From NCBI GenBank assembly GCA_963757185.1, contig CAVWQI010000010.1, positions 1 to 64,000 of the forward strand: a stretch of 64,000 bases of DNA, in the 5' to 3' direction. The notes below the pieces were generated by a model. That model searched no databases, had not been told where the DNA came from, and saw nothing but the letters and a program-made list of their open reading frames with translations. Shown here in pieces: positions 27,815-36,373 of the stretch (position 1 is its first letter; every line of letters begins with the position of its first letter). Source of the stretch: JAQBQB01 sp963757185 (GTDB lineage Bacteria; Gemmatimonadota; Gemmatimonadetes; Gemmatimonadales; Gemmatimonadaceae). A program made the position numbers and the translations under genes.

Positions 27815-28174
27815 ATGGCATCGAAAGATCCGCCGACGTCGCGCATCGAGCTGCTCCAAGGCACGCTCGATTTCATCATTCTTCAGGCGCTTCGCTGGGG
27901 CCCGAGTCACGGCTACGGCATCGTCCAGCTGGTGCGGTCGCAGTCGCGCGACGTGCTCCAGGTCGAAACCGGCTCGCTGTATCCGGCGCTGCAGCGTCTC
28001 GTGCGTCAGAAGGCGATCGCGACGGAGTGGGGCGTTTCGAGCACCAATCGCCGCGTCCGCATGTACCGTCTGACGCCGAAGGGGCGAAAGCGTCTCGTCA
28101 CGGAACGGACGCGGTGGGACCAGCTCTCGGCCGCGATCGCGTCGCTCAGCCTGCCGACCGCCGAGGAGCGATGA
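27815..28174 (+). CDS. PadR-family transcriptional regulator
   Basis: Winged-helix regulator, 119 aa: IELLQGTLDFIILQALRWGP, then QVETGSLYPALQRLVRQ and wing MYRLTPKGRKRL. It overlaps the ADOP permease gene (ATGA), the same arrangement as the pair at 6638-9684 but in reverse orientation. Two TCTAC/GTAGA dyads lie between the chemosensory operon and this start, suggesting tight autorepression. The preceding kinase stop lies within a short CCGCG/CGCGG hairpin that is too weak to call a terminator. Confidence 0.93.
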   Translation: MASKDPPTSRIELLQGTLDFIILQALRWGPSHGYGIVQLVRSQSRDVLQVETGSLYPALQRLVRQKAIATEWGVSSTNRRVRMYRLTPKGRKRLVTERTRWDQLSAAIASLSLPTAEER

Positions 28175-30861
28175 GCATTCGCGACTGGTGGCCCTGGGCG
28201 CGCGAGCGGCGAACGAACGAATTGGCCGACGAGCTGCGCGCGCACCTCGACATGGCGCAGGCGGATCGCGTCGCGCGCGGCGAAACGCCCCGGGATGCAG
28301 AGTCCAACGCGCGCCGCGAATTCGGCAACCCGGGTCTCGCGCTGGACGTCGCGCGCGACGAATGGGGAAGGGGAGCGATGGCGGCGGAGCAGTTCGGCCG
28401 GGACGTGCGATTCGCGTTGCGCCTCCTGCGCCGTGCCCCGGGAATCGCCGGCGTCGCCATCGTGACGATGGCACTGGGGATCGCCGCCACCACGGCGATC
28501 TACAGTCTCGTCGCCGCCACGCTGCTCCATCCGTTGCCGTATCCGCACGCCGAGCAACTGGTGCGCGTCGAAGACGACCTCGCCGGCATCGGCGCGCACG
28601 ACGTCGGGATGTCGACGCCCGAGTGGCGGGATCTGCAGCGAGCCGGCGTCTTTCAGTACGTCTCGCCGAGCTGGTTCGACAACAACAATCTCACCGGCCT
28701 CGCTCGCGCCCAGCGCGTCGTGCTGATGATCGTCGCGCCAAACTATTTCACACTGCTCGGCGTGAAACCGCAGCTTGGCACGGCCTTCGATCCTTCCGAT
28801 CAGACGCCGGGATTCAACGCGCAAGCTCTGATCAGTGATGCGCTCTGGAAAGGTTCGTTCGGCGCCAACCCGAACGTGGTTGGCCGTATCGTCCAGCTCG
28901 ACTCCGACTCCTACCGTATCGTCGGCGTCATGCCGCCCGGCTTTCAATCCCCGGAGCGAACGGGCGAACAGCGAAGAACGGAGGTGTGGATCGCGTTCGG
29001 GTTCGCCGGAGCACCGCTGAGCGACGCGCTGGTCCAATCGCGAGCCAGCCTTTTCCCGACCGCGATCGCCCGACTCGACAATGGGGTAACGATCGACGAG
29101 GCACAGCGTCGGGTCGACGCGCTCGTCCGGTCGCTGCGCCAGCAGTTGCCCGGCGACTACCCGCCGCGGAGCGATTGGAAAGTGCGGCTCGTACCGCTCA
29201 AGGACAGCGTCGTGGGCGACCTTCGACAGCCGCTGCTCTTCCTTCTCGGCGCCGTGTCACTCGTGCTGCTGATCGGCTGCGCCAACATCGCCAATCTGCT
29301 TCTTGCCCGCGCCGCGACGCGCGGACGCGAGATGGCGGTGCGGCAGGCGCTCGGGGGCGCGCCATCGCGACTCATGCGCCAGTTGCTCACGGAGGGCGTG
29401 GTGCTCGCGGTGTTGGGCGGCATCCTCGGCGTCGCCGTGGTCTTCGCCTCGAAGAGCTTCCTCGTCCGGCTCGTACCGGACGGCGTGCCGATGTTCAACG
29501 AGGTCTCAATCAACTGGAGCGTGTTGTTCTTCGCCTTGGGGGCGTCGCTGGTCGCGGGGGCAGCGTTCGGACTTGCACCCGCCCTCCATCTCCGCGACCT
29601 CGACGTGACGGGCGTGCTCAAACTCGAGGGGCGCGGCGCGACGGCCACACGCCGCCAGAAGCGCACCCGCCGAATGCTCGTCGTCGCGGAGTTCGCGCTC
29701 TCGCTGGTGCTGCTGAGCGCGGCGGGTCTCCTCGTCAGGAGTTTCTGGCAGCTGCTCGGCGTGCCGCTCGGTTTCGATCCAGAGAACGTGACGGTTCTGC
29801 GCACGCGATTGCCCTATCCGAACGACCGGGCGGAGGATCTGTACCCGACCGCCGCCGCCGAGATGCCGTTCGTGCGCGAGGTGATTCGTCGTTGCCGCGC
29901 GATCGCGCGGGTGGACGAGGTCGCGCTCGGAAGCGGCGCGGCCGTTCCGCTCGATCACCCGTACCAGGATCAGCCGGTGTTGCGGGTGCGGTTCGAGGGT
30001 GACGCCTCACACGGCGAACAAGCTTTGTTCGTCACGGGCTCGGAGGTCACGCCCGAGTACTTCCACCTACTCGGGCTGAAACTCGTGCGGGGTCGACTAC
30101 TCGACGCGTTCGACGCGGACAGCGCGCCTCCCGTCGCCGTGATCAACGAGAGCATGGCCCGGACCCATTGGCCGGGCGAGGACGCGGTGGGCAAGCGGAT
30201 GAAGCTGTCAGCCCGTGCAACGGCGTGGACTACTGTCGTCGGCATCGTTGCCGACGCGCGAACCGAGTCGCTTGCGAGGGCGGCAGAGCCACATATCTAC
30301 GCGAGCCTATATCAACAACAAGGAAAACATCTCGCCATTTTCCTTCGCGGTCGTGTCGAGACCGGTTCTATCGCGCGCGCCGTGCGGGATGCAGTGCAAA
30401 AGATCAACCCGGCGCTGCCCGTGTTCGGCGCCGTGACGTTGGATGAAACCGTATCGGAATCTCTCGCCGTGCGCCGACTGTCGATGAAGCTGATCGCGAT
30501 GTCCGCCGTCATCGCGCTGTTCCTGGCCGCCCTCGGGATCTACGGCGTGATGTCGTACACGGTGAGCGAGCGCGCGGGTGAGATCGGTCTTCGGCGCGCA
30601 CTTGGCGCGGGTTCAGCGGACATCGTCGGGATGATGATGCGGCAGGGCGCCGATCTGGTGGTGACCGGCGTGGTCGTCGGACTCGTGGGGTCCGTTATCG
30701 TGTCCCGCGCAATGGCCGGCCTCCTCGTCGGAGTGAGCCCCGCCGACCCGCTCACGCTCATCGTTGCGACGGTTCTGCTCACCGCTGTCGCTCTCGCGGG
30801 TTGTTTCCTTCCAACACGGCGGGCCGTCCGCGTCGATCCAATGACGGCGCTCCGGGCGTAA
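28171..30861 (+). CDS. Long ABC permease of the ADOP (duplicated FtsX) type
   Basis: Inner-membrane protein, 896 aa, with the full ADOP layout. The cytoplasmic N-terminal segment has ELADELRAHLDMAQADRVAR and DAESNARREFGNP; next come a TM (GIAGVAIVTMALGIAATTAI), a periplasmic MacB-like core, FtsX unit 1 (VSLVLLIGCANIANLLLARA), a second TM/core and FtsX unit 2 (SYTVSERAGEIGLRRALGAG), ending VDPMTALRA. ATG 28171 overlaps the padR stop; the frame extends back to 28027 but only inside padR. A paralogue of the permease at 6638; no ATPase gene adjacent. Confidence 0.91.
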   Translation: MSIRDWWPWARERRTNELADELRAHLDMAQADRVARGETPRDAESNARREFGNPGLALDVARDEWGRGAMAAEQFGRDVRFALRLLRRAPGIAGVAIVTMALGIAATTAIYSLVAATLLHPLPYPHAEQLVRVEDDLAGIGAHDVGMSTPEWRDLQRAGVFQYVSPSWFDNNNLTGLARAQRVVLMIVAPNYFTLLGVKPQLGTAFDPSDQTPGFNAQALISDALWKGSFGANPNVVGRIVQLDSDSYRIVGVMPPGFQSPERTGEQRRTEVWIAFGFAGAPLSDALVQSRASLFPTAIARLDNGVTIDEAQRRVDALVRSLRQQLPGDYPPRSDWKVRLVPLKDSVVGDLRQPLLFLLGAVSLVLLIGCANIANLLLARAATRGREMAVRQALGGAPSRLMRQLLTEGVVLAVLGGILGVAVVFASKSFLVRLVPDGVPMFNEVSINWSVLFFALGASLVAGAAFGLAPALHLRDLDVTGVLKLEGRGATATRRQKRTRRMLVVAEFALSLVLLSAAGLLVRSFWQLLGVPLGFDPENVTVLRTRLPYPNDRAEDLYPTAAAEMPFVREVIRRCRAIARVDEVALGSGAAVPLDHPYQDQPVLRVRFEGDASHGEQALFVTGSEVTPEYFHLLGLKLVRGRLLDAFDADSAPPVAVINESMARTHWPGEDAVGKRMKLSARATAWTTVVGIVADARTESLARAAEPHIYASLYQQQGKHLAIFLRGRVETGSIARAVRDAVQKINPALPVFGAVTLDETVSESLAVRRLSMKLIAMSAVIALFLAALGIYGVMSYTVSERAGEIGLRRALGAGSADIVGMMMRQGADLVVTGVVVGLVGSVIVSRAMAGLLVGVSPADPLTLIVATVLLTAVALAGCFLPTRRAVRVDPMTALRA

Positions 30862-31180
30862 GGCAAGCCGGGCAGAGCAGCGCGTCGACCGCCCCCGAGT
30901 CTGCTGCGTGAGCGCCATGCATTGCTGAGGCGTCGACGCGCCAGGTAACCCCCATTAACGAAGTCTAATTTACAAAACCGTCGCGCCGGCGCGCGCGGTA
31001 AGTGGTCACGCATCCACATGTTGATGGCCTCACCGAACTCGGCCAACGCAGCGCGCTGAACTGGACCTCAGCTCGACTGTGACCTCCGTCACGCTTCTTG
31101 CCCGCGCCGATCCTGCTTCGCGACGACGCGAGGCGGCTCAGCAGCGTGCGTCATCTCTAAATGCGTAGGCGGAGGTTCTT
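30862..31180. other. Intergenic region, 319 bases
   Basis: No credible gene. GCGCGTCGAC (30880-30889) and GTCGACGCGC (30932-30941) form a perfect 10-bp inverted repeat 42 bases apart, possibly the end of the permease transcript. An AT-rich island around 30950-30975 could carry the lipoprotein promoter, but no clear -35/-10 pair was found. GTGAC-CTCC-GTCAC near 31079-31092 is a small dyad. GGAGG at 31171-31175 is the ribosome site for the next gene. Confidence 0.4.
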
Positions 31181-32422
31181 ATGTGGCAACGGTCGCGTCT
31201 GATGGCAATGTCGGTCGGCGGCGGGATGATGCTGCTGGCCTCGTGTAGCGACTCTTCGACGAGTCCCTCGCCGGTGAGCACCCCAGCCCGTTCGCCGGCG
31301 GCGAACGTGGTCGGATCGTTCGGCGTTCCGGCGGGCGCCCTCCAGAAGACGATCAGCAGCGGCGACGCCGCGGTTCACTACTGTGACTACGCAATCACGC
31401 GGCAGCCCGGCCTTCTCACGTTCACCGGAGTGGACTGCGCGACCACGGCGAACGACCTGACGTCGGCGCTGCTCAGCTATACGCCCGGCTTCCCCATCGC
31501 CGATTGGACCGCTCCTTTCGCCGGCTCGTCATGGATCGGCCCGACCGGCGACGACGCTCCGTCGAACGAGTATCGGGCGCGGACTGGAAGCTACGAGTAC
31601 GTGACCTCGTTCAACGTGCCACCGGGCGCGACGAATCTCGCGCTGCAGATGCAGATCAAGTCCGACAACGCCATGGTGGCGTATCTCAACGGCAGCGAGA
31701 TCGGCCAGAACGCGATCCTCGAGGACTGCACGGTCGAGCAGGGGCCGAACTGCAATTGGGTTGTCCCGCTGAACATCGACAATCAGGGCGCCTCGTTCAA
31801 CGTGGGCGGCGCGAATACGATCCGCATCGACGTCGTGAACACGAGAGACGGGGAGGTTAGCTCGGATCCCGGCAACACGGCGCGATCGTCGTGCAACGAC
31901 GGGCCGGACGAGTTCGGCAGGGCAGGCTTCGGCGGCGCGCTGGTGCTCACCGCCTCGGGACACGAGATCTCCGGCTGGAGTCCAATTGGCTGCCAGAATC
32001 CGACCGGTCTCGACTTCCAGGCCAAGATCTTCTTCACGCCGGCGACACCATTGTTCGTGATCGGCGACGACGAGGCTCACGCAGTGAATGACGTAGTGAA
32101 TTTCTGGGGCGCGCAGTGGTGGATGAACAACCAGATGAGCGGGCCGGTCGCTAACGGCGTCGCTTCGTTCAAAGGTTTCGCGTCGAGCGCGGACAACTTC
32201 TGCGGCGGCGCGTGGACCACGCAGCCGGGCAACAGCTCGAATCCGCCGGCGACGATTCCGAGCGACTTCGTGATCATCGTGACGAGCAAGGTGTTGAAGA
32301 ACGGCAGCACGATCAGCGGCAACATCAAGGAGATCGTCGCCGTCCATCAGGACGGCAACTATAAGAACGATCCGGGCCATCCGGGCAGCGGGACGGTCAC
32401 CTCGATATTCTGCTCGCCCTGA
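31181..32422 (+). CDS. Exported lipoprotein of unknown function
   Basis: Secreted protein of 413 aa. The signal ends in a lipobox MLLASC with Cys22, followed by a Ser/Thr/Pro-rich linker (about 25-42). GGAGG before the ATG supports this start. The mature part is rich in Asn, Gly and Trp; the middle (about 140-230) looks like a jelly-roll beta sandwich with SDNAMVAYLNGSEIG, a pattern seen in carbohydrate-binding or PA14-like modules. Several Cys (HYCDY, DCTVEQGPNC, SSCNDG, IGCQNP, FCGGAW, IFCSP) suggest disulfides. No catalytic motif recognised. Monocistronic, with a strong hairpin after the stop. Confidence 0.75.
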   Translation: MWQRSRLMAMSVGGGMMLLASCSDSSTSPSPVSTPARSPAANVVGSFGVPAGALQKTISSGDAAVHYCDYAITRQPGLLTFTGVDCATTANDLTSALLSYTPGFPIADWTAPFAGSSWIGPTGDDAPSNEYRARTGSYEYVTSFNVPPGATNLALQMQIKSDNAMVAYLNGSEIGQNAILEDCTVEQGPNCNWVVPLNIDNQGASFNVGGANTIRIDVVNTRDGEVSSDPGNTARSSCNDGPDEFGRAGFGGALVLTASGHEISGWSPIGCQNPTGLDFQAKIFFTPATPLFVIGDDEAHAVNDVVNFWGAQWWMNNQMSGPVANGVASFKGFASSADNFCGGAWTTQPGNSSNPPATIPSDFVIIVTSKVLKNGSTISGNIKEIVAVHQDGNYKNDPGHPGSGTVTSIFCSP

Positions 32423-32445
32423 CCCGTCGATCCGACCGGCGAACG

Positions 32446-32473
32446 GCGGCGCCCCGAATCGGGGGGGCGCCGC
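32446..32473. terminator. Strong convergent hairpin
   Basis: GCGGCGCCCC (32446-32455) and GGGGCGCCGC (32464-32473) form a perfect 10-bp stem with an 8-base loop, between the lipoprotein stop and the oppositely oriented kinase stop at 32479. There is no U-tract on either strand, as often in very GC-rich genomes. Confidence 0.6.
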
Positions 32474-32478
32474 TGTCG

Positions 32479-34164
32479 TTAACGGACCACCGCGTCGCTC
32501 GCGGAGAGGAACCGCATCAGCGACCGCACGCTCGTGTCCTCGGCACTTTCCATCAGGCGGTCGGCGGTGATCAGCGCCTCGGAGATGTTGCCCCGCGGGA
32601 GCACGCCGGCGGCGCGCCGAATGACGCGCTCCACCTCCTCGCGCACGATCTTCCATTCGCGTCGCACGATGTCCACCGTGCAGCCGAGCCTCGCCCTGTC
32701 GCGCCCATGCTTCTCGGCGATGAAATCGTGCAGCTCCGCCGTCTCGGCCACGAACTGCGACGGCTGGCCGCGCGCTTCCTCCAGCGCGTTGAGCATCGTG
32801 GCAACGTCGGCGACGTAGCACACGAGATGATCGGCGAGCTGCGCGGCGCGCAGTGAGTCGGTGTTGGGAATGATCGCCTCGGCGCGCAGCCGATCTACCA
32901 GCGCGTTGCACAACGACGGAAGCTCGCGCAGCAGATTGGCCGCGACGTCGGAGAAACCCGCCAGGCGCGCGGCGACGTCGGGCGACTCGGCGCGCCACGC
33001 CGCTACCTCGCGCTGCGCCGACGTCGCCTGGTTCAACCAGAGAGAGAACGTCGAGCCCGAACCGGTCTCGCTCACGACAGTGAGATCGCCGCTCATGAGG
33101 CGCGCCAGGCGGCGACTGATGGTGAGACCGAGACCGGAGCCGTCGGCGTTCCGCGTCGGGCCCGCCTCGACCTGGACGAAGGGATCGAAGATCGACGAGA
33201 TGCGTCCCCGCGGAATTCCGATGCCGGTGTCCGTCACGCGCAACACGAGCCACGGCCCCGATCCAGGGAGGCGAGCGTCGTCGTCCGGTTCGTCGACCGT
33301 CTCGCAGCGCACGGCGACCGTGCCGCCGGGGGGCGTGAATTTCACGGCGTTGCTCAGGAGGTTGACCAGGATCTGTCGAACGCGATCGGGGTCGCCGTCG
33401 AAAAAGAGCTCACTCGCGAACGCCGAACCGTCCAGACGCACACCGCGGCTGTTCGCCGAACCCTGCACCAGCGCGAGCGCCCCGTGCACCACGTCGTCCA
33501 TGCGCGCCGCTTCGGCGTGCACCGAGAGACGTCCTGCCTCGACCTTTGACAGGTCGAGCACCTCGTTCACCAGGGCGAGGAGATGCCGTCCGCTGGTCGC
33601 AATCCGGCCAATCTGCTCGCGCTGCTGGTTTGTCAGCTCGCCGCCGATGCCGAGATCCAGCAGCTCGGAGTACCCGATGATGGCGTTCAGCGGCGTGCGG
33701 AGCTCGTGGCTCATGGTCGCCAGAAACTCGGACTTCGCCTTGCTCGCGGCCTCGGCCTCCGCTCGGGCGCGTCGTTCGCGCTCGAGCTGTTTCGCGCGAT
33801 CTTCGGCACGCTTCCTATCAGTGACGTCGCGCAGGGAAACGATTCGGGCTCGCTCCCCGTTCCAGTCTACTTCGACGAAGCGCACCTCGGCGGTCACCGC
33901 GAAACCGCCCGGACGTATGACGTCCATCTCGGTCTTGTTGCTCGCGACGGCCGGCAGCCCCAGTTCCAACCCGATCAGTTGGCCGAGCGGGCGCGCGAAC
34001 AACGCCTCCGCCGCCGGATTGGCGAATCGAATGCGCTCGTTCTCGCCGACGATGATCACAGCGTCGGGAATCGACGCGACGATCTTCTGCAGCCCGGCCT
34101 CGCCGACCGAGGGTCGTATCTCCGGCAACGTGACTGAGGGCACAAAGGGCTCTGGCACGCTCAC
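32479..34164 (-). CDS. PAS histidine kinase with C-terminal RsbRD-like domain
   Basis: Cytosolic kinase of 561 aa from GTG 34164; a TTG at 34218 would add 18 residues, and neither start has a good ribosome site. PAS (about 20-125: IVASIPDAVIIVGENERI, VSLRDVTDRKRAED), coiled coil, HisKA (MSHELRTPLNAIIGYSELLD) and HATPase (QILVNLLSNAVKFTPPGG, DTGIGIPRG, GSGLGLTISRRLA). The last 150 residues are all-helical and include AEKHGRDRARLG and REEVERVIRR, resembling the RsbRD N-terminal domain of stressosome proteins. It diverges from kaiB-kaiC, making it a candidate input or output kinase for them. It is similar to the kinase at 39680. Confidence 0.87.
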   Translation of the reverse strand: MSVPEPFVPSVTLPEIRPSVGEAGLQKIVASIPDAVIIVGENERIRFANPAAEALFARPLGQLIGLELGLPAVASNKTEMDVIRPGGFAVTAEVRFVEVDWNGERARIVSLRDVTDRKRAEDRAKQLERERRARAEAEAASKAKSEFLATMSHELRTPLNAIIGYSELLDLGIGGELTNQQREQIGRIATSGRHLLALVNEVLDLSKVEAGRLSVHAEAARMDDVVHGALALVQGSANSRGVRLDGSAFASELFFDGDPDRVRQILVNLLSNAVKFTPPGGTVAVRCETVDEPDDDARLPGSGPWLVLRVTDTGIGIPRGRISSIFDPFVQVEAGPTRNADGSGLGLTISRRLARLMSGDLTVVSETGSGSTFSLWLNQATSAQREVAAWRAESPDVAARLAGFSDVAANLLRELPSLCNALVDRLRAEAIIPNTDSLRAAQLADHLVCYVADVATMLNALEEARGQPSQFVAETAELHDFIAEKHGRDRARLGCTVDIVRREWKIVREEVERVIRRAAGVLPRGNISEALITADRLMESAEDTSVRSLMRFLSASDAVVR

Positions 34165-34189
34165 GCAATAGTCAACCTGCGTGCCAGAG
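34150..34189. promoter_or_regulatory. Perfect 11-bp inverted repeat at the kinase start
   Basis: CTCTGGCACGC (34150-34160) and GCGTGCCAGAG (34179-34189) are perfect complements around 18 bases. The repeat brackets the likely GTG start of the kinase and lies about 100 bases upstream of kaiB, so it could be a shared operator or a hairpin occluding the kinase start. Confidence 0.5.
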
Positions 34190-34288
34190 CGGGGGCGGTC
34201 TTGGACCAAAATGTGCAAACGGTGACAGGCCAGGCGGGTCGACGACTTCGAGCATGAAGCGAGGGGACAGCGACTGTCGACATTCGTA

Positions 34289-34621
34289 TTGAAGCTCTAC
34301 GTCACCGGAGCCAGCCCGCGTACCGAGCGCGCGATATCCAACCTCCGACACATCTGTGATTCGGAGCTCGCCGGGCGGTACACGCTGGCGATCGTCGACG
34401 TGCTCGAAGACCCCGAGGCCGCCGAGCGCGATCGGGTTCTCGCGACGCCTACGCTGATCAAGGAGTTGCCGCTCCCGCTTCGGCGAGTCATCGGCGATCT
34501 CTCCGACCGCGCCAAGGTTCTCCTCGCCCTCGAGGTTCGTCCGGTTGGGCTTCACGTGTCTCCGGAACTGACCGTCCCGCTCTCATTCCCCTCAGGCTCC
34601 CACCAGGCGCCTTCGAGCTGA
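34289..34621 (+). CDS. kaiB: Circadian clock protein KaiB
   Basis: Thioredoxin-like fold-switching protein, 110 aa from the TTG at 34289. Similarity to cyanobacterial KaiB is strong: LKLYVTGASPRTERAISNL, YTLAIVDVLEDPEAAE, LATPTLIKELPLPLRRVIGD and LSDRAKVLL. The canonical N terminus contains a few residues before LKLYV. In-frame STFVL lies upstream of the TTG, and a CTG at 34274 is preceded at normal distance by GAGGGG (34261-34266), so translation may start there. In known clocks KaiB binds phosphorylated KaiC and displaces output kinase. kaiC follows after 2 bases. Confidence 0.92.
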   Translation: MKLYVTGASPRTERAISNLRHICDSELAGRYTLAIVDVLEDPEAAERDRVLATPTLIKELPLPLRRVIGDLSDRAKVLLALEVRPVGLHVSPELTVPLSFPSGSHQAPSS

Positions 34622-34623
34622 CC

Positions 34624-36258
34624 ATGGAAACTGCGGACACCGCGGAAACCGCCCAGGCCATCGCGCTTCGCCCTCCCCTCACGCTCGTCGAGAAAGTGCC
34701 GACGGGAATCCCGAGCTTCGACGTCATCGCCAAGGGAGGGCTCCCGAAACACCGGACCACGCTCGTCTCGGGAACCGCCGGCAGCGGCAAGACCGTTCTG
34801 GCGATGCAGTTCCTCGCCGCCGGGATCCAGTCGTTCGGCGAATCGGGCGTTTTCGTCACGTTCGAGGAATCGGCGCCGGACATCCGCGCCAACATGCGGG
34901 GCTTCGGCTGGGACCTCGACGCCTGGGAGCGCGAAGGCCGGTTGGCATTCGTCGACGCGTCGCCGGACCCGGACGTCGAGACCGTCGAAAGCGGTTCCTT
35001 CGACCTTAGCGCACTCCTCGCGCGCATCGACCACGCCGTCAAGAAGGTCGGCGCGACGCGCGTCGCCGTGGATTCGCTCGGCGCTGTGTTCTCTCAGTTC
35101 TCAGACGAATCGATCGTCCGCCGCGAGCTCTTTCGCATCGGGTCGGCGCTGAAGTCGCTCCGCGTGACCGCCGTGCTCACCGCCGAGCGCTTGGAGGAGT
35201 ACGGAGCGATCGCGCGATTCGGCGTCGAAGAGTTCATCGCCGACAACGTCGCCGTGCTGCGCAACGTCCTCGACGGCGAGGTGCGCCGGCGTACGATCGA
35301 GATTCTCAAGTTTCGCGGCACCGACCACGCGAAGGGCGAGTATCCGTTCATCCTCATGGCCGGCGTCGGCGCGGTGATGATCCCACTGTCGGCGATCGAG
35401 CTGCGCCAGCATTCGTCGACGGTACGCATCTCTTCCGGCGACGCGGAGCTCGACGCGATGTGCGGCGGCGGATTTTTCAGGGACTCGATCATCCTCGTGT
35501 CGGGCGCGACGGGAACGGGGAAGACCCTGACCGTCACTCAGTTTTTGGCCGGCGGCGCCAAGGTCGGCGAGCGCGGTCTGCTACTGGCGTTCGAGGAAAG
35601 CCGCGAACAACTGTTTCGTAATGCGAACGGCTGGGGCGTCGACTTCGAGGCGATGGAGCGAGACGGGCTGCTCAAGGTGGTCTGCGACTATCCCGAGGTT
35701 GCCGGGCTCGAAGAATGGCTGCTCGTGGTCCAGCGCATCATCGCCGAGTTCAAGCCGCAACGCGTGGCGTTGGACAGCCTGTCCGCGCTCGAGCGCGTCG
35801 GCTCGATCAAGGCGTTCCGTGAGTTCGTGATCGGCGTGACGTCGTTCATCAAGCAGCAGGAGATCACGGGTCTGTTCACGGCGACCACGGCGACTCTGAT
35901 GGGCGGCACCTCCATCACCGAAGCTCACATCTCGACGCTCACGGATTCGATCATCCTGCTGCGGTACGTTGAGATGTTCGGCGAGATGAAGCGCGGCTTG
36001 ACCGTCCTCAAGATGCGGGGCTCGATCCACGACAAAGGAATTCGCGAGTTCACCATCGACGCGAACGGGATGCACCTGGGCCGGCGGTTCCGGAACGTGA
36101 CGGGAATCCTTTCCGGCGCGCCGGTCCACATGTCGAATCCCGACGTTGACCGGGCGTGGTCCCAAGCGGACGAAGAGGGCCTGAAGCGTCGCGCGGCAGC
36201 AGCCGAAGGAGCGGTGATTCAGCGCCGCCAGTCGGATCGGAGAGAAGAGCTGGCGTAG
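34624..36258 (+). CDS. kaiC: Circadian clock ATPase/kinase KaiC
   Basis: Double-RecA-domain protein, 544 aa, expected to form hexamers. CI has Walker A GTAGSGKT (50-57) and catalytic Glu81-Glu82 (FEESAPDIR). CII has Walker A GATGTGKT (294-301) and Glu324-Glu325 (FEESREQL). The phosphorylation segment SITEAHISTLTDSI carries T432, S437 and T438, equivalent to T426, S431 and T432 of Synechococcus KaiC, followed by RYVEMFGEMKRGL and KMRGSIHDKGIREF. All residues for ATPase, autokinase and autophosphatase activity thus appear present. The C-terminal tail (about 490-544) differs from cyanobacteria and no kaiA is nearby, so the phosphorylation cycle would run without KaiA. Confidence 0.93.
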   Translation: METADTAETAQAIALRPPLTLVEKVPTGIPSFDVIAKGGLPKHRTTLVSGTAGSGKTVLAMQFLAAGIQSFGESGVFVTFEESAPDIRANMRGFGWDLDAWEREGRLAFVDASPDPDVETVESGSFDLSALLARIDHAVKKVGATRVAVDSLGAVFSQFSDESIVRRELFRIGSALKSLRVTAVLTAERLEEYGAIARFGVEEFIADNVAVLRNVLDGEVRRRTIEILKFRGTDHAKGEYPFILMAGVGAVMIPLSAIELRQHSSTVRISSGDAELDAMCGGGFFRDSIILVSGATGTGKTLTVTQFLAGGAKVGERGLLLAFEESREQLFRNANGWGVDFEAMERDGLLKVVCDYPEVAGLEEWLLVVQRIIAEFKPQRVALDSLSALERVGSIKAFREFVIGVTSFIKQQEITGLFTATTATLMGGTSITEAHISTLTDSIILLRYVEMFGEMKRGLTVLKMRGSIHDKGIREFTIDANGMHLGRRFRNVTGILSGAPVHMSNPDVDRAWSQADEEGLKRRAAAAEGAVIQRRQSDRREELA

Positions 36259-36373
36259 CGGTGCCTCGACGGTCCGACTAGCGCAAAGTCGTGCGGCGTC
36301 CCGGGCTCGACGCTATGTTCTCGCGAAACGTGGGGACGGGTCGATCGTTCACCTTGCTTGCGAGGATCGCGTC

